Source: a virus. From it: a stretch of 64,000 nt of DNA. The translations under genes were made by a program, and so were the position numbers. A model generated the notes under the pieces. It worked only from the letters and a program-made list of their open reading frames with translations. It made no database searches and was not told the origin of the DNA. The stretch is taken from IMG/VR virus record IMGVR_UViG_3300032287_003559, positions 1 to 64,000 of that record. One strand, given 5' to 3'. Positions 22,154 through 32,806 of this stretch are shown here, piece by piece (positions within the stretch are counted from its first letter, which is position 1; each line of letters starts with the position of its first letter).

Positions 22154-23704
22154 ATGGCTGCAATTATAACCGATCAAATTAGAATATTGAATGCTAAAAA
22201 TTTTGTAGCGGGAGTTACTACCTCTAGAAATTCTTATTATTCTTTTATTGGTTTGCCAAATGCAACTGATATTCAGTCTGATTGGGATACCACCCCACCT
22301 TCACCAAAAGATAATTTTAACGAAGAAAATAATTACTGGGATACGATGATTGCATTGAAAAAAATCAATGCAAGTGATATAAGACAGGTCATACAAAAGA
22401 GAGTTTGGTCATCAGGTACAGTATATGATATGTACCGTCATGACTATAGTAGATCAAACACTGCGAAGGTCTCTGGATCGACAAATTTATACTCTTCATT
22501 CTTTTATGTTTTAAATAGTGACTATAGGGTTTATATCTGCTTACAGAACGGAACAAATCCAGAAAATCCAAATGGAAAACCTTCATTAGATGAGCCAACA
22601 TTTACAGATTTAGAGCCAAGATCTGCTGGTTCTAGTGGAGATGGTTATATATGGAAGTATCTGTATACTATTAAACCAAATGATATTGTAAAATTTGATT
22701 CTACAGATTTTATGCCAGTTCCTTCTGATTGGGATACTGCAGCAGAAAATTCTGCCGTAAGAGATAACGCAGTGGATGGATCTATTAAAATTGTAACAAT
22801 TACTAATAGAGGAGTTGGTGTAGGGACTGCAAATAGAACTTATACGAGGGTTCCAATTAGAGGTGACGGTACAGGAGCAGAGTGTACAATTGTAGTTAAC
22901 AATGATCAGCAAGTAGAATCTGTAGTTGTTTCAAATCAAGGATCTGGATATACCTATGGGAACGTTGATTTAGCTGCTGGAGGAGCTCCAACTGGAACAA
23001 CAACTCCAACTTTTGATGTTATCATTCCCCCTCAGGGAGGACATGGATATGATATCTATAGGGAACTTGGAGCATACAATGTTCTTCTTTACTCAAGAAT
23101 AGAAAATGATGTAGAAAACCCAGATTTTATTACAGGAAATCAAATTGCCAGGGTTGGTATTGTAAAAGATCCCAAATCTTTTGCATCTTCTCAAATATTA
23201 ACCTTAGATAAGGCAAGTGCCCTACCTGCACTTAGATTAACTGGAATAGGTTATAGCTCTGCCACATTTACTGCAGATTCTTACATATATCAGACAGTAT
23301 CGACGGGAACTACTGCTGTTGGAAGAGTTGTAAGTTATGATCAAACAACAGGGGTATTAAAGTACTGGCAAGATAGAACTTTTGCAGGGTTTACCACCGC
23401 AGGAATTGGGATAACAAATCCATCTTATGGATATGACCTCACTGAATTTACAAGCTCACCTTCAACAGGCGGTAGTGTAACTATAGTTGGTGGAAGTGTT
23501 AATTTATCAATAAGTACTTCATTTACCGGTCTATCAACAGTAATAAATAGTAGGACCTATTATCTTGGGCAATCATTTACAAATGGTATTGCTTCACCTG
23601 AGGTTAAAAAATACAGTGGTAGTATCATTTATGTAGATAACAGGCCATCAATTACAAGATCATCAAATCAAAAAGAAGATATTAAAGTCATTTTGCAGTT
23701 CTAA
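22154..23704 (+). CDS. 8: Baseplate wedge subunit gp8
   Basis: 516 residues; T4 gp8 has 334. The N-terminal segment MAAIITDQIRILNAKNFVAG with YSFIGLPNATDIQSDWDTTPP (residues ~28-50) and the DNTxP-like spacing are typical of cyanophage gp8. The excess length includes a GSGY-type unit (SVVVSNQGSGYTYGNVDLAA, about residues 255-275), the same module that is amplified in gp7. C-terminal SGSIIYVDNRPSITRSSNQKEDIKVILQF is a conserved ending in these proteins. gp8 dimers bind gp7 in the wedge. Confidence 0.88.
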   Translation: MAAIITDQIRILNAKNFVAGVTTSRNSYYSFIGLPNATDIQSDWDTTPPSPKDNFNEENNYWDTMIALKKINASDIRQVIQKRVWSSGTVYDMYRHDYSRSNTAKVSGSTNLYSSFFYVLNSDYRVYICLQNGTNPENPNGKPSLDEPTFTDLEPRSAGSSGDGYIWKYLYTIKPNDIVKFDSTDFMPVPSDWDTAAENSAVRDNAVDGSIKIVTITNRGVGVGTANRTYTRVPIRGDGTGAECTIVVNNDQQVESVVVSNQGSGYTYGNVDLAAGGAPTGTTTPTFDVIIPPQGGHGYDIYRELGAYNVLLYSRIENDVENPDFITGNQIARVGIVKDPKSFASSQILTLDKASALPALRLTGIGYSSATFTADSYIYQTVSTGTTAVGRVVSYDQTTGVLKYWQDRTFAGFTTAGIGITNPSYGYDLTEFTSSPSTGGSVTIVGGSVNLSISTSFTGLSTVINSRTYYLGQSFTNGIASPEVKKYSGSIIYVDNRPSITRSSNQKEDIKVILQF

Positions 23705-23710
23705 AGAATT

Positions 23711-26700
23711 ATGTCTCAGCAAACTAATCTCAATACATCTCCATATTTTGATGATTTTGATGCAAATAATGACTATTATAGAGTTCTTTTTAAACCTGGA
23801 TACCCTGTACAGGCAAGAGAACTGACAACTTTACAATCAATATTACAAAACCAGATTGAAAAATTTGGACAGCACTTTTTTAAAGAGGGTGCTAAAGTTA
23901 TTCCAGGAAACACTGCATATAATGCACTTTATTATGCGGTCGAGTTAAATAATACTTATCTAGGAGTGCCCCTATTAGCTTATGCAGATCAGCTAATAGG
24001 GTCAAAAATTACTGGGCAAATTTCTGGAATTACTGCAGTAGTTAATCAAGTATTGTCGCCAACCGATTCTGAGAGAGGTAATATAACTTTATACGTTAGT
24101 TATATTGGTTCTAGCACTCAAAATAATTCAACTCAACAGTTTTTTGATGGAGAATCTTTAGTATCAAACGTATCAATTTCTTCCGGACTTCTTGGAAACT
24201 CAACCATTTCTGCAGGTTCTCCTTTTGGAATTACAGTAGCAAATAATGCAACTTCAATTGGATCTGCATTTTCAATAACAGATGGTGTTTATTTTGTTCG
24301 TGGACAATTTGTAAATGTTAATTCAGAAACATTAATTCTTGATCAATATACAAATAAACCAAATTATAGAATAGGTTTATTTGTTAATGAGGAAATTGTA
24401 AACGCTGATATTGATGAGTCACTAAATGACAATTCCCAGGGATTTAATAACTATTCAGCACCAGGTGCAGATAGATTAAAGATCTCAGTCTCTTTATTTA
24501 AAAAAAGTTTAGATGATTTTAATGATAATTCATTTGTTGAATTAGCAACTGTTAAAGATGGTGTTCTTATATCACAAAAAACAACGACCAGTTACAATAT
24601 AATTTCAGATGAACTAGCAAGAAGAACATATTCAGAATCTGGCGATTATTATGTAAACCCCTTTGATGTTTCTATAAAAGAATCTTTAAATAATGGATTG
24701 GGAAATCGTGGTATTTTCAATATTGGACAATTTACTTATGGTGGATCTACACCATCTGATGATTTAGCTGTATATCAAGTATCTCCAGGAAAAGCCTTTG
24801 TAAGGGGATATGAAATTGAAACAGTTTCCTCAACATTTTTAGACGTACCAAAGCCAAGAACAACAAAAACATTAGAAAATTTAGGAATTAATTATAATAC
24901 CGGACCAACATTAAGATTAAATAGAGTTTATGGTTCTCCAGTTGTTGGTGTTGGAAATACTTATGTTCTAAGTTTAAGAAGCGAAAGAGTTGGATCTGCT
25001 CAAACAACTGCCCCAGGGAAAGAAATTGGAGTAGCAAGAGTTTATGATTTTAAACTAGAATCTGGATCATACAATGCTTCTAATTTAAATACAAATCAGT
25101 GGAATATATCTCTTTATGATATTCAAACAACAACTGAAATAACTCTCAATGAGCCAACTACACTTTCAATTCCAACTTTTGTAAAAGGAAATTCGAGTGG
25201 AGCTACAGCATTCCTAAAAGATGCAGTTTCAAACTCAAAATCTCTTGTTTTATATGAAAAAAATGGAGATTTTATAGCAAATGAATCATTTAGCTTTAAT
25301 GGTATAAACAACGGAAGAGTTGCTGTCGCAGTAACGTCATATGGAATTTCTGATATTAAATCTGTTTATGGTATTGTAGGATCTGCGTCTACATTTACAG
25401 CTGATACAATTCAATCTAACGCATATTCTGTTGGAATAGCAACTATTAGTTCATATTCTGGAAGTATTAGTACAATAACAAGCACAAATGTTTTATTCCC
25501 AGGAACAATCGTCAAACCCGGCAATTTAGTTAGATATACTAGTGCTTCTTCACCCGATCCAATAATTGCTAGGGTTGTTAGTGTTGGTGCAACTTTGGTC
25601 ACTATTACTCAAGTACAATCAGTACCTGGAATTACAAGTAGTGTATTACCTTCAAGTTCACTATCAGTAACAGATTTACAGATATTAACAACCAATTTAG
25701 AAAGTTCCACCGATAATACTCTTTATACAAAATTACCAAAGAACAATATTTCTTCAGTAGATCTTACCAACTCTTCACTAACAATAAGAAAATCATATAC
25801 CGTTAATATTTCCGGAAATCAACTATCTACTCCAGTTAGTGCAGGAACTAATGAAACATTTTTACCTTTTGATGAGGAAAGATATTCATTAATCAGGTCT
25901 GATGGAACAACCGAGGTTCTTACTTCTGATAAATTTGCTTTTATTTCTGGTTCAACGCAGTTGCAGATATACAATTTAGGTTCCAATAATATTGGAGCTA
26001 CTTTAATTGCTAGTTTAACAAAATCTAAACCAAAAGCAAAAATAAAGAGAAAAAATAGAGTTAATTCAATATTAATCAATAGATCTGCTTATTCATCTTC
26101 GGGTATTGGATCAACTACTCTGAATGACGGTCTAGTATATGGAAATTATCCATATGGAACTAGGGTTCAGGATCAAAATTTATCCCTAAACGTTTCAGAC
26201 GTTGTTGAAGTACATGCGATTTATGAATCATTAGATACATCAAACCCTTCAGCGCCAACAGTAATATTATCTTCAATTAGTGGACCATCGACAAAAACTG
26301 CAGATTTAATTATTGGAGAACAATTTGTTGGTCAACTTAGTGGAGCAATTGGCATATGTGCAGAAAAACTTACAGACTCTCAGATTTCATTTATTTCAAA
26401 AAATCAAAATAATTTTAAAGAAGGCGAAACAATTAAATTTGCAGAGTCAAATATAACAGCAGTAATTACTACTTTAAATTCTCCAAGTTCAAATATTTCA
26501 TCCAACTTTATTTTTACAAACGGTCAAAAAGATACTTTTTATGATTATGGAGTTATTTCAAGAAAATCTAATGCTGAAGAACCATCAAGAAAATTAAGAA
26601 TATATTTCTCAAATGGATACTATGATTCTACAGATGATGGAGATATTACGACAATAAATTCTTATACTGGATTTGATTATGGAAAAGAAATTCAAACTGT

Positions 26701-29700
26701 TAGTGGGATAAGAAATTCTGATATTATTGATATAAGACCAAAGACTACTGATTTCTCGGTTGCAGAAAATGTAAGATCTCCATTAGAATTTTATGGAAGA
26801 ACTTTTAATGGATCCGGAAACTCTGCAGCAAATATACTAGCTTCAGATGAACAGATTGTAACTACTTTTTCATTCTATCTAGGAAGAATAGATAGAATTT
26901 ACGTCACAAAAGACGGAAAAATGCAAGTTAAATATGGAACTCCATCTGAAAAACTTGAAAAACCTGTTTCTGTCGATGATGCTCTTGAAATTGCGACCGT
27001 AATTCTTCCACCTTATCTTTATAATGTATCCCAAGCTTCAATGGAGTTTTTGGATCATAAGAGATATAGAATGGTTGATATTAAACAACTTGAAAATAGA
27101 ATTAAAAATATCGAATATTATACCACACTATCTCTTCTTGAAACTAATACTGCGAATTTATTTGTTTCTGATGATAATGGATTGAATAGATTTAAATCTG
27201 GATTTTTTGTAGATAATTTCACTTCTCTTCTTGCACAAGAAGATAGTATCTTATATAAAAATAGTATTGATATTGAAAATAAAGAACTTAGACCAGCACA
27301 CTATACAAATTCAATTGATCTAGTTGCCGGTCCAGTTATTGGTATTGACCCAACAGATGATTTGCAATTTACTCCAATAGAAGGAACAAATGTTAGAAAA
27401 TCTGGAGATATTGTAACACTAGATTATGCTGAAGTAGAGTGGTTTAAGCAATCTTTTGCAACAAGATCGGAAAGTGTAACTCCTTTCTTAATTAGTTTTT
27501 GGCAGGGAACTGTAGAATTAACACCTTCATCAGATACATGGGTAGATACAACTCGTTTAGAAGCAAAGATTATTAATACTGAAGGAAATTATGCAGAAAC
27601 TCTTGCAAATGCAGTTAAAACCTTAAATGTAGATCCTCAGACTGGATTTGCTCCTGTCGTTTGGAATGCATGGCAAACTAATTGGACTGGAACTGAAATT
27701 GTTAATACAACAGCGACAAGAACCGAAGTTTCTGGAGGTGCTTGGAGAGGTGGTGGTGGAGCTCGTGCATCATTTGAAACCCAAACAACTTCTGTAATCC
27801 AAGATCAACTTAGAGAGACTAGAGATACTGGTGTTACTAGTAGAACTGGTTTGAGGACAATTGTTACGGAACAATTTGATAAGACTTCAGTTGGGGATAG
27901 AGTCGTAAGCAGAAATCTTATTCCTTATATGAGATCTAGAAATATTCAATTTATTTCTAAAAAAGTCAAACCATTAACACAATTATATGCGTTCTTTGAT
28001 GGTGTAGATGTTACAAAATATTGTGTCCCTAAACTTCTTGAAATAAGCATGGTTTCGGGAACTTTCCAAGTTGGAGAAACTGTAATAGGTGTAGCACAAA
28101 AAACTGGACTTGGACCAGAATCCGGACAAAATACTCCTAAGATAACATTTAGAGTTGCTCAATCAGATCATAAAGAAGGACCATACAATTCAGCGACTTC
28201 AACTTTCTCATATAACCCATATACTGGACAAACAATTCAGGCAACCTATTCTTCAACCTCAACAATTTTAAACGTTGATACTTTCTCTTTATCGAATCAA
28301 CCACAAGGACAATATAGTGGATGGGTTGAATCTGGAATGAGACTGGTTGGTCAAACAAGTGGTGCCCAAGCTACAATTACTAATTTAAGATTAGTATCCG
28401 ATATATCTGCAACATTGATTGGTAGTTTCTTTATTCCAAATCCAAATATCAATATCCATCCAAAATTTGAATCTGGTACTAAAACATTTACTCTAGTCAA
28501 TAATAATTTAAATGACCAGAATGCAGCTACAACAATTGCAGAAGAAGGATTTATTTCAAGTGGAACACTAGAAACGGTTCAAGAAAATATTATTTCTGTT
28601 AGAAATGCAAGAATTCAAAATAAGCAAGAATTTGAGCAAAATGCAGTATCAAGAACGACAGGAACTCAGATTGTTTCGAGTAGTGTTATTTCTAGAACCC
28701 AGAGACAAGTTCTTGTTGGATGGTATGATCCTCTTGCACAATCATTCTTAGTTGAAGATGAAACTGGAGTTTTCTTGACCAGATGCGATGTCTTCTTTAG
28801 ATCTAAAGATGATATGGATATTCCTGTAACGTTCCAATTAAGAACGATGCAGAACGGATTCCCAACACAGAAAGTTTTACCACTTTCAGAGGTCACTTTA
28901 GATCCAGATCAAGTAAATACCTCATCTGACGGATCTGTTGCAACTTCATTTGTATTTAAAGCTCCCGTTTATCTAGAGGGTGGAAAAGATTATTGCGTAT
29001 GCCTTGCTTCAAATTCTACAAAATATAGCGTATATATTTCAAGAATTGGAGAAAATGATCTATTAACACAAACATTTATTTCAAATCAACCAACTCTTGG
29101 TTCTCTATTCAAATCACAAAATGCATCTACTTGGGAAGCAAGTCAGTGGGAAGATCTTAAATTTACTCTTTATAGAGCAGACTTTTTAACTTCAGGTACT
29201 GTAGAGTTTTACAATCCAGAATTAACATCTGGTAATAATCAAATACCAACACTACTCCCAAATTCTCTGATTACAAATTCAAAGAGAATTAGAATTGGAA
29301 TTGGATCAACTTTAAATGATTCTGGTTTAACTTTGGGGAATACTGTTCTACAATCAAATACAAATGCAACAGGAAATTATGTAGGATCTGCTGGAATTGC
29401 TACAGGAACTCTTGGTATAATCAATCCTGGAATAGGATATACACCTACAAGTGGTGGATTAACTTTCAACAGTATTAATCTTACAACTATTACTGGTAGT
29501 GGTAGAGATGCGACTGCAAATGTTACCATTAGTAATGGAGTGGCTGTTGCAGCAACAATTGTAAGTGGAGGAACTGGATATCAAGTTGGAGATGTTTTAA
29601 GTATTGGTCCTATTGGAATATCTTCAGTTGGAAAAAATATAAGACTTTCTGTTGGATCAATTTCTGCAGTTAATCAACTAATTCTAGATAATGTTCAAGG

Positions 29701-31159
29701 AGATTTTATAACAGGAGTTGGAAATACAGTACAATACATTAATAATTCTGGAGTTACAACTACTTTAAATGCATCTACTGGAGGAAATGTAACAATAAGT
29801 CAGATTAATACTGAAACTGATGGATTACATATTCAAGTTAATCATAAAAATCATGGAATGTATTCCAATCAAAACTATGTAACTATTTCTGGAGTAACTC
29901 CAGACATTGCACCATCAAAATTAAATGTTGCATATAATTTTGATTCTACTTCATCTCTTTCATTAAGCAGTATTGCAAACTTTAATACATTTGAAAATGT
30001 TGGTGTCGGAACTACCAATCCTGGATATATTTTGATTGGAGAAGAAGTTATTTCTTACACATCCACATCTGGTGGAGTTATTGGCGGGACAATTACAAGA
30101 GGATCAAATCCAAAAAATTATCCTGCAGGAACTCCTGTTTATAAGTATGAACTTGGCGGAGTCTCTTTAAACAGAATCAATACTACACACAATCTCAGTG
30201 ATGTAACAGTATCTGATCCAATAACCTTTGATTCATATTATGTTAAACTTAATATGACCTCAAATGGAACTGACAGATCTGTTGGAACTGGTTTCCCTAA
30301 ACTCTACTTAAATTCATCAAAATCAACTGGAGGATTTAATATTAAAGCAACTCAAAATATTCCATTTGAATTAATTACTCCAATGGTACAAAATCTTACT
30401 GTTCAGGGGACATCATTAAGTGGAGAACTCAGAACAGTAACTGGAAAGAGTATTAGTGGGTCAGAAATTCCATTTGTAGATAATGGATTTGAAACTATCT
30501 CCTTGAATAAAACAAATTATTTGGATAGTACTAGAATAATCTCATCTAAAGTTAACGAAGATATTAAATTAACAAATTTACCTGGAAATAAATCATTAAA
30601 TATGAGATTGTCTCTGAACACAACAAACACTAAACTGAGTCCAGTTATTGATACTCAAAGAGTTAATGTTATAACTACTTCAAATAGAGTAAATAGCGTT
30701 ATAAGTAATTATTCTACTGATAATAGAGTTAATAGCATATCAGATGATCCTACTTCTTTCCAATATATTTCAAAAGAAATTAATTTGGAAAATTCTGCAT
30801 CATCTCTATTAGTTCTAGCAAATGCGAATATCAACCTTTATTCAGATATTCGTGTTTTCTATGCAATTGGACAAAATCAAAACTTTACTCCAGTTTTTGT
30901 ACCATTCCCAGGATATATGAATTTGAATGATAGAAAGCAAATTATTGATCCATCACTAAATGATGGTCGTCCAGATTCTTTTGTTTCTCCATCAACACAT
31001 TTAGCATTTTCCCCACAAGACTTGGAGTATAAGGAATATTCTTTCAGTATTGATCAATTGCCTGCATTTAGATCATATAGAATCAAAATTCTTCTGACTT
31101 CTACGAATCAGACTTATGTACCAAGATTGAAAGATCTTAGAGTTATTGCTTTAGCATGA
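23711..31159 (+). CDS. Large DUF4815 baseplate/tail-periphery protein (gp9/gp10 position)
   Basis: 2482 residues. The N-terminus (NTSPYFDDFDANNDYYRVLF; QARELTTLQSILQNQIEKFG; FGQHFFKEGAKVIPG) is the DUF4815 signature found in cyanophages where T4 has genes 9 and 10. A conserved middle (KRYRMVDIKQLENRIKNIEY, about 1110-1130) and a C-terminal galectin-like or tail-associated part (AQSFLVEDETGVFLTRCDVF, residues ~1680) follow. GSGY units occur near 29430 and 29570, and an IGEEVISYT unit at about 30030, shared with gp7. It probably forms the outer wedge/pin or fibre attachment; whether it is a true gp10 homolog I cannot tell. Confidence 0.8.
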   Translation: MSQQTNLNTSPYFDDFDANNDYYRVLFKPGYPVQARELTTLQSILQNQIEKFGQHFFKEGAKVIPGNTAYNALYYAVELNNTYLGVPLLAYADQLIGSKITGQISGITAVVNQVLSPTDSERGNITLYVSYIGSSTQNNSTQQFFDGESLVSNVSISSGLLGNSTISAGSPFGITVANNATSIGSAFSITDGVYFVRGQFVNVNSETLILDQYTNKPNYRIGLFVNEEIVNADIDESLNDNSQGFNNYSAPGADRLKISVSLFKKSLDDFNDNSFVELATVKDGVLISQKTTTSYNIISDELARRTYSESGDYYVNPFDVSIKESLNNGLGNRGIFNIGQFTYGGSTPSDDLAVYQVSPGKAFVRGYEIETVSSTFLDVPKPRTTKTLENLGINYNTGPTLRLNRVYGSPVVGVGNTYVLSLRSERVGSAQTTAPGKEIGVARVYDFKLESGSYNASNLNTNQWNISLYDIQTTTEITLNEPTTLSIPTFVKGNSSGATAFLKDAVSNSKSLVLYEKNGDFIANESFSFNGINNGRVAVAVTSYGISDIKSVYGIVGSASTFTADTIQSNAYSVGIATISSYSGSISTITSTNVLFPGTIVKPGNLVRYTSASSPDPIIARVVSVGATLVTITQVQSVPGITSSVLPSSSLSVTDLQILTTNLESSTDNTLYTKLPKNNISSVDLTNSSLTIRKSYTVNISGNQLSTPVSAGTNETFLPFDEERYSLIRSDGTTEVLTSDKFAFISGSTQLQIYNLGSNNIGATLIASLTKSKPKAKIKRKNRVNSILINRSAYSSSGIGSTTLNDGLVYGNYPYGTRVQDQNLSLNVSDVVEVHAIYESLDTSNPSAPTVILSSISGPSTKTADLIIGEQFVGQLSGAIGICAEKLTDSQISFISKNQNNFKEGETIKFAESNITAVITTLNSPSSNISSNFIFTNGQKDTFYDYGVISRKSNAEEPSRKLRIYFSNGYYDSTDDGDITTINSYTGFDYGKEIQTVSGIRNSDIIDIRPKTTDFSVAENVRSPLEFYGRTFNGSGNSAANILASDEQIVTTFSFYLGRIDRIYVTKDGKMQVKYGTPSEKLEKPVSVDDALEIATVILPPYLYNVSQASMEFLDHKRYRMVDIKQLENRIKNIEYYTTLSLLETNTANLFVSDDNGLNRFKSGFFVDNFTSLLAQEDSILYKNSIDIENKELRPAHYTNSIDLVAGPVIGIDPTDDLQFTPIEGTNVRKSGDIVTLDYAEVEWFKQSFATRSESVTPFLISFWQGTVELTPSSDTWVDTTRLEAKIINTEGNYAETLANAVKTLNVDPQTGFAPVVWNAWQTNWTGTEIVNTTATRTEVSGGAWRGGGGARASFETQTTSVIQDQLRETRDTGVTSRTGLRTIVTEQFDKTSVGDRVVSRNLIPYMRSRNIQFISKKVKPLTQLYAFFDGVDVTKYCVPKLLEISMVSGTFQVGETVIGVAQKTGLGPESGQNTPKITFRVAQSDHKEGPYNSATSTFSYNPYTGQTIQATYSSTSTILNVDTFSLSNQPQGQYSGWVESGMRLVGQTSGAQATITNLRLVSDISATLIGSFFIPNPNINIHPKFESGTKTFTLVNNNLNDQNAATTIAEEGFISSGTLETVQENIISVRNARIQNKQEFEQNAVSRTTGTQIVSSSVISRTQRQVLVGWYDPLAQSFLVEDETGVFLTRCDVFFRSKDDMDIPVTFQLRTMQNGFPTQKVLPLSEVTLDPDQVNTSSDGSVATSFVFKAPVYLEGGKDYCVCLASNSTKYSVYISRIGENDLLTQTFISNQPTLGSLFKSQNASTWEASQWEDLKFTLYRADFLTSGTVEFYNPELTSGNNQIPTLLPNSLITNSKRIRIGIGSTLNDSGLTLGNTVLQSNTNATGNYVGSAGIATGTLGIINPGIGYTPTSGGLTFNSINLTTITGSGRDATANVTISNGVAVAATIVSGGTGYQVGDVLSIGPIGISSVGKNIRLSVGSISAVNQLILDNVQGDFITGVGNTVQYINNSGVTTTLNASTGGNVTISQINTETDGLHIQVNHKNHGMYSNQNYVTISGVTPDIAPSKLNVAYNFDSTSSLSLSSIANFNTFENVGVGTTNPGYILIGEEVISYTSTSGGVIGGTITRGSNPKNYPAGTPVYKYELGGVSLNRINTTHNLSDVTVSDPITFDSYYVKLNMTSNGTDRSVGTGFPKLYLNSSKSTGGFNIKATQNIPFELITPMVQNLTVQGTSLSGELRTVTGKSISGSEIPFVDNGFETISLNKTNYLDSTRIISSKVNEDIKLTNLPGNKSLNMRLSLNTTNTKLSPVIDTQRVNVITTSNRVNSVISNYSTDNRVNSISDDPTSFQYISKEINLENSASSLLVLANANINLYSDIRVFYAIGQNQNFTPVFVPFPGYMNLNDRKQIIDPSLNDGRPDSFVSPSTHLAFSPQDLEYKEYSFSIDQLPAFRSYRIKILLTSTNQTYVPRLKDLRVIALA

Positions 31160-31160
31160 T

Positions 31161-31388
31161 ATGAATTATATTAAAGTTGAGGGTCACTCAAATTTAATGA
31201 GAGACCCCAATACAAATTCAATAATAAACAAAAATATGACAGAATATCAAGAGTATATTTCAAAACGTAATGCAAAAAATGAGGAGAATCAAAAGTTACA
31301 GAATCTTGAATATGATCTTGCTAATATGAAGGGTGACCTTGACGAAATTAAATCTTTACTAAGGAGTTTACTTGATGGATCCAGATAA
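31161..31388 (+). CDS. Small coiled-coil protein (75 aa)
   Basis: 75 residues (MNYIKVEGHSNLMRDPNTNS...). The first 30 residues carry a pattern V.GH.NL.RD..T.AI.N.N, recognisable from many marine T4-like phages; the rest is a predicted coiled coil (NLEYDLANMKGDLDEIKSLL). It begins one base after the DUF4815 stop and is probably a structural or assembly accessory protein. Function unknown. Confidence 0.7.
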   Translation: MNYIKVEGHSNLMRDPNTNSIINKNMTEYQEYISKRNAKNEENQKLQNLEYDLANMKGDLDEIKSLLRSLLDGSR

Positions 31389-31557
31389 AATACAACTTGA
31401 AAATTTAAGTAAAAGTTTTGAATACTTTAAAGTTTCAAATGAAATAGATAATATAGAAGATATTGAATTAATCAAAAATATTGCAAAGTGCTATTATAAA
31501 TTATACTTAAAGCAACAAGAAGTAGTATCCTCTTTAGGAGTCCCAAATGTCAACTAA
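31375..31557 (+). CDS. Small helical hypothetical protein (60 aa)
   Basis: 60 residues from ATG 31375 (MDPDKIQLENLSKSFEYFKV...). It overlaps the previous gene by 14 bases, and AAGGAG lies eight bases upstream as a Shine-Dalgarno site. Predicted all-helical; two adjacent Tyr in KCYYKLYLKQQEVV. No family recognised. Its tail overlaps the next gene by 11 bases. Confidence 0.6.
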   Translation: MDPDKIQLENLSKSFEYFKVSNEIDNIEDIELIKNIAKCYYKLYLKQQEVVSSLGVPNVN

Positions 31558-31933
31558 AAACATAACATTTGATACTGATTCTGGAGTTGCTTATCATGTT
31601 CACTTTGTTATTAACTCCGGAGCAGATTTTAGGGCAAATTTTAACGTAAATAATGTTTCCAATGCTCCCTTCAACTTTACTGGATGGACAGGAACATCCA
31701 GAATGGCTAAAAGTGTCTCTATAGGTTCCTCATCTTACCCCGTAGCAACCTTTAATGTCGGTTTTACTAGTGCTTCCTCCGGAAAATTTAATATATCTTT
31801 AGGTTCATCTGCCACTAGAACATTAACCGAAGGTAGATATGTTTACGACATTTTGGTCAGCTCTGGTTCTACAGTTTATAGAATAGTAAGTGGAAATATC
31901 GTAGTTATACCAGGAATTTCTTCGGCACCCTAA
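31547..31933 (+). CDS. Beta-rich structural protein candidate (128 aa)
   Basis: 128 residues (MSTKNITFDTDSGVAYHVHF...), Ser/Gly/Thr-rich with regular beta patterning and ending TVYRIVSGNIVVIPGISSAP. This layout (an Ig-like or BppU-type N-terminal domain: GADFRANFNV... GWTGTSRMAK ... LTEGRYVYDILV) resembles small fibre-adaptor domains of phages; the assignment is by pattern only. Shine-Dalgarno AGGAG lies seven bases upstream. The position between the baseplate and neck genes suits a virion component. Confidence 0.6.
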   Translation: MSTKNITFDTDSGVAYHVHFVINSGADFRANFNVNNVSNAPFNFTGWTGTSRMAKSVSIGSSSYPVATFNVGFTSASSGKFNISLGSSATRTLTEGRYVYDILVSSGSTVYRIVSGNIVVIPGISSAP

Positions 31934-31936
31934 ATA
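31929..31936 (+). promoter_or_regulatory. Putative late promoter box upstream of gene 13
   Basis: CCTAAATA in CCCTAAATATC, overlapping the stop of the preceding gene and 20 bases before the gene 13 ATG. Confidence 0.6.
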
Positions 31937-31956
31937 TCTCTAGAGGTATTAGATAA

Positions 31957-32802
31957 ATGGCTCAACCATCTACTAGACAAGAATTAATTGATTATTGCAA
32001 AAGAAAACTGGGAGCACCAGTCTTGGAAATTAATGTAGCTGATGAGCAAATTGAAGATTTAGTTGATGATGCTATACAGTTTTTTCAAGAGCGTCATTTT
32101 GATGGCGTATATCCAACATTTTTCAAATATCAATTTACTCAAGATGATGTTGATAGAGGTAGAGCAAGGGGAGCAAATTCTAGCGTAGGAATTGTAACTA
32201 CTAATGTTACTGCAAATGTTGCAGGAATAACAACTACTTTTAAATATGAGGAAAATAGCAATTATTTGCAAGTTCCTCCAGGAGTCATAGGTGTAAATAA
32301 AATATTCCAATATGATGGATCTAACACTATTACACATAACATGTTCAGTGTTAAGTATCAGTTATTCTTGAATGATATTTATTATTGGGGAACTACTGAG
32401 CTTTTGTCTTATGCAATGGTAAAAACATACTTAGAAGATTTGGATTTTCTACTCAACACGCAGAAGCAGATTCGTTTCAATAAAAGACAAGATAGACTTT
32501 ATCTTGATATTGATTGGGGAGCCGTAAATGTAGGAAGCTACGTTATAATTGATTGTTATTCGGTGTTGGATCCAAATGATTATAGTCGGGTTTGGAATGA
32601 TTCATTTATTAAACCATACTTAACATCATTGATAAAAAAACAATGGGGACAGAATATGATGAAATTTACTGGTGTTAAACTTCCAGGTGGCGTTGAACTT
32701 AATGGTCGTCAAATGTATGATGATGCCCAAAGAGAACTTGATATTTTAATGGAAAAAATGTCGAATACTTATGAACTTCCACCTCTAGACATGGTTGGTT
32801 AA
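31957..32802 (+). CDS. 13: Neck protein gp13
   Basis: 281 residues (T4 gp13: 309). The N-terminal MAQPSTRQELIDYCKRKLGA, VADEQIEDLVDDAIQFFQER and the middle YYWGTTELLSYAMVKTYLED are the conserved gp13 segments of T4-like cyanophages. gp13 and gp14 form the neck between portal and tail and complete the head. It is followed four bases later by gene 14. Confidence 0.92.
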   Translation: MAQPSTRQELIDYCKRKLGAPVLEINVADEQIEDLVDDAIQFFQERHFDGVYPTFFKYQFTQDDVDRGRARGANSSVGIVTTNVTANVAGITTTFKYEENSNYLQVPPGVIGVNKIFQYDGSNTITHNMFSVKYQLFLNDIYYWGTTELLSYAMVKTYLEDLDFLLNTQKQIRFNKRQDRLYLDIDWGAVNVGSYVIIDCYSVLDPNDYSRVWNDSFIKPYLTSLIKKQWGQNMMKFTGVKLPGGVELNGRQMYDDAQRELDILMEKMSNTYELPPLDMVG

Positions 32803-32806
32803 TTAA